64,000 nt of DNA, from assembly GCA_947500385.1 (NCBI GenBank), contig CANMSA010000020.1, forward strand, positions 18,868 to 82,867, read 5' to 3'. Within the stretch, counting starts at the first letter, position 1. The number at the start of each line of letters is the position of its first letter. Made by a program: the position numbers and the translations under genes. This document shows, one piece after another, positions 8,546 through 16,258 of the stretch. The notes beneath the pieces are model-generated. The model saw only the letters and a list, made by a program, of their open reading frames with translations. It searched no databases and had not been told where the DNA came from. The stretch comes from an uncultured Flavobacteriaceae bacterium (lineage in GTDB: Bacteria; Bacteroidota; Bacteroidia; Flavobacteriales; Flavobacteriaceae).

Positions 8546-9448
8546 TCACAGCCATTGAGAATTAATTCCCATATTGCTTAGTTCATCGACTACATTTTCC
8601 TTGGCGTAGCACAATACAACTTTTTTTAAGTTCGGAAACTGTTTTGCATCCTCAGAACTCTCTATATCCCAGTACTCTTCCCAGCCCTCGTTGAATCTTA
8701 AAAGTTGCCTGTAAACATGATTTCCTCCATCTTGATATATTTCGGTTATTTCGGAAGCATATTTTTTGGGAATAGGTAAATCCTTAAAATACTGGGTTAC
8801 TTCCGGTATGGGATCATAGCCTTCTTTCTCAAGGTCAATATCCCTCTTAGAATACCATAGAACAAATTCAAATAAATCAAATTTGGGTTGAATAAGTTCT
8901 TTGTTATACATCAATTCCTGAATCACGGATAACTTAAAGCCAAAATCCGAAAATACGATCAATTCTTCACTTGATTCCTTTATCACATACTTATCTTCAG
9001 GTATTCTCTTAATTGTTGAACCCTTAAAGGCGGTTATTTCAATAGCTTCAATATTGTTGTCAACAGAATCGAACCAAACACTAATGTCATTTAAAACTAA
9101 AGCCCCAGACGAATCTCCATCAAAAAGTTTGATTCTTTTGTTTTTATTGTTCTTGTAGTAATTTATGATTTCTTCATTATCAAAATAAAATTGTCCTTTG
9201 AAAATCCGTTCAGGACTAAAAGCAAAATCTTCTTTTCTTAATTCAAGTAGTAAACTTTCTACAGCTTCACCGTTTTTTGAATAAGCAAGAATTCCCAAAT
9301 CATCCCAAGTGTAGATGGTGTTATGCTTTGTTTTTGTTTTTCTTTTAGTAACTGAAAATAGTTTGCTTAAAATCCCAATTTCAATAGGGAAACACAGCGA
9401 GACATCGTTGATGTTGAAATTTCCCTCGGATAGCGCTAATCTTATCAT
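8546..9448 (-). CDS. DUF6892-like protein of unknown function
   Basis: 300 residues, acidic and soluble, without signal peptide. The C-terminal half (IQELMYNKELIQPKFDLFEF, then DAKQFPNLKKVVL near 275) resembles what I remember of DUF6892 proteins; the N-terminal part (residues 1-145) looks like a separate beta-rich domain (DUF7738-like, low certainty). Such proteins are sometimes seen near polymorphic-toxin immunity genes, but no toxin is visible here. Composition is noticeably more AT-rich than the neighbouring cox genes. Function unknown. Confidence 0.55.
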   Translation of the reverse strand: MIRLALSEGNFNINDVSLCFPIEIGILSKLFSVTKRKTKTKHNTIYTWDDLGILAYSKNGEAVESLLLELRKEDFAFSPERIFKGQFYFDNEEIINYYKNNKNKRIKLFDGDSSGALVLNDISVWFDSVDNNIEAIEITAFKGSTIKRIPEDKYVIKESSEELIVFSDFGFKLSVIQELMYNKELIQPKFDLFEFVLWYSKRDIDLEKEGYDPIPEVTQYFKDLPIPKKYASEITEIYQDGGNHVYRQLLRFNEGWEEYWDIESSEDAKQFPNLKKVVLCYAKENVVDELSNMGINSQWL

Positions 9449-9480
9449 GTTATTTTGTCAAATTTGCTACGACAATAAGA

Positions 9481-9488
9481 CAAACGTA
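9481..9488 (-). promoter_or_regulatory. Candidate -7 box for the DUF6892-like gene
   Basis: The minus strand reads TACGTTTG, matching TAnnTTTG, 33 bp before the ATG at 9448. Confidence 0.35.
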
Positions 9489-9555
9489 CCCCGGTACATT
9501 TAGTTCTTTTTGGGGGATGCCTTTTTTCACCTTTCTTGATTCCTTAAAAATATTC

Positions 9556-9596
9556 AAAAAAGAAACCCTGACGCTACAGGCCAGGGTTTCTTTTTT
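9556..9596 (-). terminator. Rho-independent terminator of the cox operon
   Basis: Arms at 9558-9570 and 9582-9594 pair (GAAACCCTG with CAGGGTTTC plus flanking A/T), giving T-runs on both strands. It lies just after the coxM stop on the minus strand. It is bidirectional in form, but the gene on its other side is also on the minus strand and reads away from it. Confidence 0.8.
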
Positions 9597-9607
9597 CTTG
9601 GTACTGC

Positions 9608-10414
9608 TTACAAAGCCTCCAAAGCCCTTTTTACATATACTTTGGCCAAATGGGAACGGTATTCCTCATCGGCAAAATGGTCGCTCATTATATCGTCTAC
9701 GCCGTCTACCGCATGTACTGCGCAGCTGCTGCCCCCGTCATAAGCGTTTTCGGCCACAGTAGCGCGGTAAGGAACCCCTGCCACCCCGGTGACGCCGATC
9801 TTTACACCATCGCCATCTTTAACGGCAGCAACCCCGACCACCGCAAAACGGGAAGCGGACTGAAAGAACTTTTGGTATGTGCCTTTGGTTACCTTGGGAA
9901 ACCGGACGGCGGTAATGATTTCATCTTCCCCCAAAGCCGTAGTAAACAAGCCTTGAAAAAAATCGGTCGCGGCAATCGTTCTACTACCACTTTTTCCTTG
10001 TACTACAATAGTCGCATCACAGGCCAACACCGTTGCCGGATAATCGGATGCCGGATCGGCATGCGCCAAACTGCCTCCCAAAGTACCTCTATTTCGTACC
10101 TGAATATCCCCAATGCATTTGGCCGCTTGAGCCAAGACGTTTACATGTTCTTTAACCAAAGGATTGATCGTAAGCTCATGGTGGGTGCAGTTTGCTCCCA
10201 CAACTAGTTCATTGCCCTCTTCGGTAATGGTATTTATTTCGGCGATACCGCGAATATCGATCAATACCTCGGGCGTGGCCAATCGCAATTTCATTGCCGG
10301 AATTAAACTATGCCCCCCAGAAACGATCTTGGCATCAAAGCCATGTTTTTCTAAAAGGTCGATGGCTTCCCCTACCGAGGATGCCTTTATATACTCAAAT
10401 TTTGCTGGTATCAT
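9608..10414 (-). CDS. coxM: Molybdenum hydroxylase FAD-binding medium subunit (CoxM-like)
   Basis: 268 residues of the FAD_binding_5/CO_deh_flav_C family. FAD contacts are visible as SGGHSLIPAMKLR near 33-45 and GGSLAHADPASDYPA near 112-126. The protein shuttles electrons from the 2Fe-2S subunit to the final acceptor. It is the last gene of coxS-coxL-coxM on the minus strand, 35 bp after coxL and followed by a terminator. The symbol reflects family membership; the substrate need not be CO. Confidence 0.9.
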   Translation of the reverse strand: MIPAKFEYIKASSVGEAIDLLEKHGFDAKIVSGGHSLIPAMKLRLATPEVLIDIRGIAEINTITEEGNELVVGANCTHHELTINPLVKEHVNVLAQAAKCIGDIQVRNRGTLGGSLAHADPASDYPATVLACDATIVVQGKSGSRTIAATDFFQGLFTTALGEDEIITAVRFPKVTKGTYQKFFQSASRFAVVGVAAVKDGDGVKIGVTGVAGVPYRATVAENAYDGGSSCAVHAVDGVDDIMSDHFADEEYRSHLAKVYVKRALEAL

Positions 10415-10449
10415 ATTCCTATTTCTTTAAGATCTTTTCTAGATTACTT

Positions 10450-12810
10450 CTAATTTTGCATTGCTTTCCACACGCGTTGTGGTGTCAATGGCATCTGAAT
10501 ATCGGTGACCCCTAGGTGGGCCAATGCATCGACCACGGCATTCACCACGGCCGGTGTAGAGCCAATTGCTCCCGCCTCCCCGGCTCCCTTCACCCCTAGC
10601 GGGTTGTGCGGGCAAGGTGTAACGGTACGATCTGTTTCGATCATCGGAATATCATCGGCCCGTGGCATGGCATAGTCCATATAGGAACCGGATACCATTT
10701 GTCCCGATTCATCGTAGACTACTTCTTCCAATAGAGCTTGGCCAACGCCTTGCACCACGCCCCCCTGTATTTGTCCGTCAACGATCATCGGGTTCATTAC
10801 GTTCCCCACATCATCACAGGCGACGAAACGCTTCAAAGTGACCTTGCCCGTATCGGCATCGACCTCCACGACCGCAATATGGGTTCCAAAGGGATAGGTA
10901 AAATTGGTAGGGTCGTAAAAGCTGGAAAAATCCAAACCTGGTTCCAGGCCTTCGGGATAATCGTGCGGTACATAGGCAGTTAAGGAGACATCCCCGAACG
11001 AAATAGATTTATCGGTGCCTTTGACCGTCCATTTTCCTTCCGCATATTCCAAGTCTTCCTCGGCGGCTTCCAGTTTATGGGCAGCGATTTTCGCGCCCTT
11101 TTCCAATATTTTTTCAACACTCTTGATAATGGCACTCCCCCCTACCGATAGGCTTCGAGAACCATAGGTTCCCATACCGAAGGCCACCTGATCGGTATCT
11201 CCATGTTCGATTTCCACATCGTCCATCGCGATACCCAGCTTATCGGCCACAAACTGCGCAAAAACTGTTTCATGCCCTTGACCATGGGAGTGTGACCCCG
11301 TAAAGACCGATACTTTTCCCGTAGGCTGCACCCGCACGGCCCCTACTTCATAGAGTCCGGCCCTGGCGCCCAAAGAACCTACCACGGCAGAAGGGGCAAT
11401 TCCGCAGCCTTCGATATAGGTAGAAATTCCCACACCGAGTAGTTTTCCATTTTTACGAGCGGCTTCCTGTTCCTTGCGAAAGTCTTGGTAACCCACCATT
11501 TCGAGGCCTCTTTTTAATACTTCGGGATAATTACCACTATCGTATTGCAGCGCCACCTGGGTTTGATAGCCTGGTTCGTTCACCCCATCGAACGGCGGAA
11601 TAAAGTTTTTAAATCGCAGCTCCGCGGGATCCATATCCATCTCCTTCGCCGCTTTGGAGATGATGCGTTCCAAGAGATAGGTCGCCTCGGGGCGCCCAGC
11701 ACCTCTATAAGCGTCAACGGCCACCGTATGCGTAAAAGGTGCCGTAACGTTCAAATGGATCAAGGGGGTGGTATAGACCCCTTGAAACAAAGTGCCGTGC
11801 AAATAGGTAGGCACTGCCGGTGCAAAGGTAGATAGATAGGCTCCCATGGCACAATACTCATCCGTGAGATGGGCTACTATTTTTCCTTCTTTGTCAAAGC
11901 CCATCTTAGACTTGACTACATGATCTCGGCCGTGGGCATCGGTCAAGAATGCTTCCGTACGATCCGAAGTCCATTTTATTGGGCGTCCTATTTCCTTGGA
12001 AGCCCAGGTAAGCAACGCCTCTTCAGTATAATGATATATCTTACTTCCGAAACCACCCCCTACATCGTAAGAGACCACCCGCACTTTGTGTTCGGGTATT
12101 CCCAATACGAAGGCACAGAGCAGCAGACGAATCAAATGCGGGTTTTGGGTGCTGGTATACAGCGTCCATTTTCCGGCATTCACGTCATAATCGGCAATAT
12201 AGCTTCGGGGTTCTATCGCATTCGGGGCCAATCGCTGGTTGCGAAATTCCATTTCGGTCACATGATGTGCCGAGTTCAATGCCGCCTCTACCGCCGCTCG
12301 ATCGTTCCCGATACACCAATCAAAGGAAGCATTGTCGGGCCAATCTTCATGCACCAGGGGCGCACCGGGCTCCATCGCCTTTCGAGCGTCGGTTACCGCG
12401 GGGAGCGACTCATAATCTACTTGTACCAGCTCCGCGGCATCACGGGCTTGTTCCAACGTTTCAGCAATCACAATGGCCACCGCTTCGCCCACATGCTTGA
12501 TCTTGTCCTTGGCCAACAAAGGGTGCAAGGGTTCCCGCATCGTTTCCCCATTTTTAAAATCTACCTGCCAACCGCAAGGTACTCCGAAAGTACCACAACT
12601 GTCAGCGCCCGTGTAGATGGCTACTACGCCTTCCGATTTGCTGGCTTCCGAAATATCGATACTCCGAATATTGGCATGGGCATACGGGCTCCGAACAAAA
12701 GCCGAATGGGTCATCTTGGGCAACTTAATATCATCGGTATAACGGCCGGCTCCTTTTAGAAAACGGGCATCTTCCCTTCTTTTTACTGGTTTTCCTATAA
12801 ACGTTTCCAT
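10450..12810 (-). CDS. coxL: Molybdenum hydroxylase large subunit (form II CoxL-like)
   Basis: 786 residues of the xanthine dehydrogenase/CoxL family binding the molybdopterin cofactor. GGGFGSK at 251-257 and the active-site loop AYRGAGR at 367-373 are present; this is the form II version, not the AYRCSFR loop of true (form I) CO dehydrogenase. The C-terminal GAGEAGAIGS carries the conserved catalytic glutamate. It probably hydroxylates or oxidises an aldehyde or N-heterocycle rather than CO (family knowledge plus inference). Only 3 bp separate it from coxS. Confidence 0.92.
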   Translation of the reverse strand: METFIGKPVKRREDARFLKGAGRYTDDIKLPKMTHSAFVRSPYAHANIRSIDISEASKSEGVVAIYTGADSCGTFGVPCGWQVDFKNGETMREPLHPLLAKDKIKHVGEAVAIVIAETLEQARDAAELVQVDYESLPAVTDARKAMEPGAPLVHEDWPDNASFDWCIGNDRAAVEAALNSAHHVTEMEFRNQRLAPNAIEPRSYIADYDVNAGKWTLYTSTQNPHLIRLLLCAFVLGIPEHKVRVVSYDVGGGFGSKIYHYTEEALLTWASKEIGRPIKWTSDRTEAFLTDAHGRDHVVKSKMGFDKEGKIVAHLTDEYCAMGAYLSTFAPAVPTYLHGTLFQGVYTTPLIHLNVTAPFTHTVAVDAYRGAGRPEATYLLERIISKAAKEMDMDPAELRFKNFIPPFDGVNEPGYQTQVALQYDSGNYPEVLKRGLEMVGYQDFRKEQEAARKNGKLLGVGISTYIEGCGIAPSAVVGSLGARAGLYEVGAVRVQPTGKVSVFTGSHSHGQGHETVFAQFVADKLGIAMDDVEIEHGDTDQVAFGMGTYGSRSLSVGGSAIIKSVEKILEKGAKIAAHKLEAAEEDLEYAEGKWTVKGTDKSISFGDVSLTAYVPHDYPEGLEPGLDFSSFYDPTNFTYPFGTHIAVVEVDADTGKVTLKRFVACDDVGNVMNPMIVDGQIQGGVVQGVGQALLEEVVYDESGQMVSGSYMDYAMPRADDIPMIETDRTVTPCPHNPLGVKGAGEAGAIGSTPAVVNAVVDALAHLGVTDIQMPLTPQRVWKAMQN

Positions 12811-12813
12811 GCT

Positions 12814-13278
12814 TTATCCTTTCATTTGCTCAGCGGCATGCTGAATTGATTTAACTATATTGTGATATCCGGTACATCTGCAGAAGTTCCCTTCCAACCC
12901 ATGTCGAATTTCCGTTTCGGTCGGGTCGGGGTTGTTTTTTAAAATATCGACCGCCGTCATCACCATCCCCGGAGTACAAAAACCACATTGCAATCCGTGA
13001 TTTTCCTTGAAAGCGGCCTGTATCGGATGCATTTCATCACCATTGGCCAGCCCCTCTATGGTGGTAATCTCACCCCCATCGGCTTGTACCGCCAACACCG
13101 TGCAAGACTTTACGGCGGCGCCATCCAAAGTTACCGTACAGGCACCACAACCGCTGGTATCACAGCCGATATGGGTTCCCGTAAGGTCTAGATTTTCTCT
13201 TAAAAATTGGGCCAAACTGACCCTTGGTTCAATATCATGGGTATGGATCTTGCCATTGACCGTTATTGAAATGTTCAT
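12814..13278 (-). CDS. coxS: 2Fe-2S small subunit of molybdenum hydroxylase (CoxS-like)
   Basis: 154 residues with both expected clusters: plant-ferredoxin-type cysteines C39, C44, C47 and C59 ([10 protein letters not shown]), and the second cluster C98, C101, C133 and C135 ([16 protein letters not shown]). It transfers electrons from the molybdenum centre to the flavin subunit. First gene of the coxS-L-M run. The 242 bp upstream separates it from the vWA gene, so it may have its own promoter, though I see no convincing -7 box. Confidence 0.93.
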   Translation of the reverse strand: MNISITVNGKIHTHDIEPRVSLAQFLRENLDLTGTHIGCDTSGCGACTVTLDGAAVKSCTVLAVQADGGEITTIEGLANGDEMHPIQAAFKENHGLQCGFCTPGMVMTAVDILKNNPDPTETEIRHGLEGNFCRCTGYHNIVKSIQHAAEQMKG

Positions 13279-13520
13279 ATGCGTTTATTTTAAATTATAT
13301 GATGATTCTTCACTATCACGTACCTTGAATGGGTTCCTTTCGCATGTTTTTATCTGGTATGGAATCGCATTCGGCCTTTACCCATTAATGCGCGGAGATG
13401 GTGCCAGGAAAAAGCCCTTGAAGATAAAAATTAACACTGACAATTCTAAAATTTTAAAGGGATTTTTTTAACTAAAATGCATTATTCAATACCTAAAAAA
13501 ACCAATATGACAATGAAACA

Positions 13521-14699
13521 CTAGTTAAGCTGCGTTTTTAATAGATTTCTCTTTTTTCGAAACTGATACAAGACCTCCTTTAAACTTTCAAAATTATGGG
13601 CCGAAGCCAAGACATCTATAAACGGAAGCGCCGTTTTCATTCCCAGAGCTTCCGGTTCAAAATCTGGATTCCCGGCCAGTGGGTTTAACCAAATTACTTT
13701 CTTGGACTTTTTGTAGAGATGTTTCATCGCTTTTTTCATTTGAGCTGCATCTCCGGTGTCCCAACCATCACTCAAAATAAGCACAATGGTTTTTTTATCG
13801 AGCATTCCGTACCCATAGTCTCGGGTGAAATCATGCAAGCAACTACCAATAGTAGTGCCACCCGACCATTGCGGTACCCGGTCGGAAATCATATCAAAGG
13901 CCTGATCAAAGGCATGATTGTCCAACAAAGGACTTACCCGATGTAGGGCCGTACTAAAAACAAAGGTTTCAATTTTGTCATACGCATTTTGAAACGCATA
14001 GATCAAATGCACCAAAAAGCGACTATAAAGATCCATGGATCTGCTTACATCGCACAGCAATACCACCTTTAGCTTTTTATCCTTTCGTTTACTGAAATGA
14101 AGTTCCTGTATGCTTCCCCCATTTCGCATACTATCCCTGATGGTTTTTTTTAAGTCCAACCGGTTTCTTTTTTTGGAACGTATCCGAAGCCGACTTTTTT
14201 GATGTGCCATTCTCCGGGCCATTTTCTGTAGCAAGCGCATCATGAGATGCATCTCTTCCTCACTAAGATCCACAAAGTCTTTTTTGGTCAGTACTTCGAT
14301 CCCACTAAAAGAAGACACTTCTTTTTCCTCTTCGGACGGATGCAAATTAAGCCAGTCTTTGAGTGATTCGAACTGTGCCTGTCTTTTTTGACTATCCGAT
14401 TGCTGCGGGCGTCGTTCCTCAACGTCTTTTAATTTAGCGTCGGTCGCCCTCGATAATTGCTGCCTAAATTCGACATACAAGTCATCAAAAACGCTTTGTT
14501 GGTGCCGGTTTTTGGTCAAGACGGCCTTTAATGCCCTTTTAAAGTAAATTTCTTTTTGAATGGGCAAATAGGTCATGGCGCGCAAGGCATCGGCTTCTTC
14601 CGTAGCGGTTACCGGAAATCCTTTCGTCCGTAAAAACCTGCATAGCAATACGATGTTGGACGAAAGTTCGGTTGGTCTTTTGACGAGGGTATTGGACAT
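13521..14699 (-). CDS. CoxE-like vWA-domain protein
   Basis: 392 residues. A von Willebrand A domain occupies about 205-375, with the MIDAS metal motif DVSRS (LLCDVSRSMDLYSRF). The N-terminal part is the helical region of VWA_CoxE proteins, including a basic helix before the domain. With its MoxR partner it is thought to help mature the molybdenum hydroxylase active site (CoxD/CoxE precedent). It lies upstream of coxS on the same strand; the gene between it and MoxR is a frameshifted remnant. Confidence 0.85.
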   Translation of the reverse strand: MSNTLVKRPTELSSNIVLLCRFLRTKGFPVTATEEADALRAMTYLPIQKEIYFKRALKAVLTKNRHQQSVFDDLYVEFRQQLSRATDAKLKDVEERRPQQSDSQKRQAQFESLKDWLNLHPSEEEKEVSSFSGIEVLTKKDFVDLSEEEMHLMMRLLQKMARRMAHQKSRLRIRSKKRNRLDLKKTIRDSMRNGGSIQELHFSKRKDKKLKVVLLCDVSRSMDLYSRFLVHLIYAFQNAYDKIETFVFSTALHRVSPLLDNHAFDQAFDMISDRVPQWSGGTTIGSCLHDFTRDYGYGMLDKKTIVLILSDGWDTGDAAQMKKAMKHLYKKSKKVIWLNPLAGNPDFEPEALGMKTALPFIDVLASAHNFESLKEVLYQFRKKRNLLKTQLN

Positions 14700-14737
14700 G
14701 AATATATTTGCTGTTGTTCGGTGCTCGGTGTTTAAGG

Positions 14738-15087
14738 CTATATCTTGTTTCTGAATGCAATCATCATGTTCATTCGTTTATAGGAAGCATCATACAGCTT
14801 TTGGAAAGCTTCATCGTTTATATAATTTCGATTTCTCGCCTTATACAAACACCTTACTACTTCGGCCAACGACCTAATCGAATATCCCATAAACTTTCTG
14901 AACTCTGGTTTGAATTGTAGGATAGATCCTTCCGAAATATTCAATGCTACGGAATCTGCAGCCCTGCAAAGCTGAGATGATAGATTAAGAGTTCTTTCTT
15001 CGGGAAATTGGACGCTATTGTATTCATCTCTTCTCCTATCACCATTGCCTCTTGCCATATCAACAATTTCTCAAACTTGAATTTCAT
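14738..15087 (-). pseudogene. Frameshifted four-helix-bundle (S23-type) protein gene
   Basis: An ATG at 15087 opens with MKFKFEKLLIWQEAMVIG, the usual start of the four-helix-bundle (TIGR02436/S23) family, and continues through NFPKKE. The family's next segment, NLSSQLCRAADSVALNISEG, is only in another frame, which runs on to the stop at 14738. The spacing (350 nt, where 117 codons need 351) fits one lost base near 14990-15000. The alternative ATG at 15058 would keep the second frame open but would replace the conserved N-terminus with unrelated residues. It lies inside the CoxE/MoxR locus. A sequencing error is the other explanation. Confidence 0.75.
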
Positions 15088-15201
15088 TTTTTTTACCACG
15101 TTTTATTTAAAGACTTTCATCCTCAAGAACCAGACCTTATCACTTTAGACATCGAACACCGAGCATCCAACATCCGACCTTTAAAAATCCTTAACCTCCA
15201 A

Positions 15202-16095
15202 CTAACCGATTCGCGAGGTAACCCCTGTTTTTTCAAAAAGTTCGGAAAGCGCGTCCTGGGTGTGTCGCATGTCTTGCCAGTCTTTGAGCACCACCCCCAG
15301 GGTATCTTCTACAATTTGCTTATCTAAATGGGTCAAATGCAAGCTGGCCAAGGCCCGTGCCCAATCGATCGTTTCGGAAATACCAGGGGTTTTTTCCAAT
15401 TTCATCTCCCGTAATTCCCGCATAAATGCACAAATTTGCTCCCCTAATTTGGCATCGGCTTCCGGAACCTTTGACCGTACGATGGCCAATTCTTTTTCGA
15501 AATCTGGATAATCGATCCATAGGTACAAACATCTTCTTCGCAAGGCTTCCGACAGTTCGCGTGTACGATTGCCGGTAAGAATGATCTGTGGTTTGCTTTT
15601 GGCCTGTATGGTTCCTATTTCAGGGATGGTCACCTGCCAATCAGAAAGCACCTCGAGTAAAAAACTCTCAAATTCCTCATCGGCCCGATCTACCTCATCG
15701 ATCAGTAAGACCGATTTATCTTCCTTTAAAATCGCTTGCAATACGGGTCTTTTAAGAAGAAACTTCTCGGAAAAAATGGTTGCTTCCAACGCTGCCAGGT
15801 CTTGTTCTTTTTGCTCTTGCATTTTCAAGAACAATAACTGATGCTGGTAATTCCACTCATAAAGCGCGTGGGTACTGTCAAGCCCTTCATAACACTGTAA
15901 ACGAATAAGGTCCTTGGTCATCGACTTTGCCATCACCTTGGCGATTTCGGTCTTGCCCACTCCAGCCGGGCCTTCGATCAAAAGCGGTTTTTCCAATTTC
16001 ATTGCCAAAAACAATGACATAGCTATCGATCCATCATCAATATATCCCTGCTCCCGGAGCATCTTTTTAAGCTGTGGTACTTCTTCGGTATTCAT
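15202..16095 (-). CDS. MoxR-type AAA+ ATPase (CoxD-like)
   Basis: 297 residues from the ATG at 16095 (MNTEEVPQLKKMLREQG). The open frame runs 35 codons further upstream, but that stretch lacks family character. Walker A is GPAGVGKTEI near 44-53 and Walker B VLLIDEVDRADEEFE near 118-132. MoxR ATPases act as chaperones with vWA partners; in cox loci CoxD helps insert the sulfur/copper or otherwise matures the Mo centre. It pairs with the vWA gene at 13521-14699 despite the remnant between them. Confidence 0.88.
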   Translation of the reverse strand: MNTEEVPQLKKMLREQGYIDDGSIAMSLFLAMKLEKPLLIEGPAGVGKTEIAKVMAKSMTKDLIRLQCYEGLDSTHALYEWNYQHQLLFLKMQEQKEQDLAALEATIFSEKFLLKRPVLQAILKEDKSVLLIDEVDRADEEFESFLLEVLSDWQVTIPEIGTIQAKSKPQIILTGNRTRELSEALRRRCLYLWIDYPDFEKELAIVRSKVPEADAKLGEQICAFMRELREMKLEKTPGISETIDWARALASLHLTHLDKQIVEDTLGVVLKDWQDMRHTQDALSELFEKTGVTSRIG

Positions 16096-16258
16096 ACATA
16101 TACGTCCTAGATCGTTTAAGATACCCAAAATAGGCAATGGGAACAAATCTGAAGGTTGGCTTGAATGAGTGGAGGCATGCCAAAGCACTATTTCAACCAA
16201 AATGCCGGTACGAAGCTATCGAACCGGCCGGTTTTGTATGGAGGTACAAAATGCTCGT

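Noticed and set aside
10450..13278. True carbon-monoxide dehydrogenase
   Set aside because: The large subunit has AYRGAGR rather than AYRCSFR at the active site, so CO oxidation is not supported.
14738..15058. Intact 106-residue four-helix-bundle protein starting at 15058
   Set aside because: The conserved family N-terminus is in a different frame from 15087, so the shorter frame is the product of a frameshift rather than a normal start.
16222..16233. Palindrome AACCGGCCGGTT between the TonB receptor and MoxR genes
   Set aside because: Short perfect palindrome but no loop or T-run; too common by chance in GC patches to call a site.
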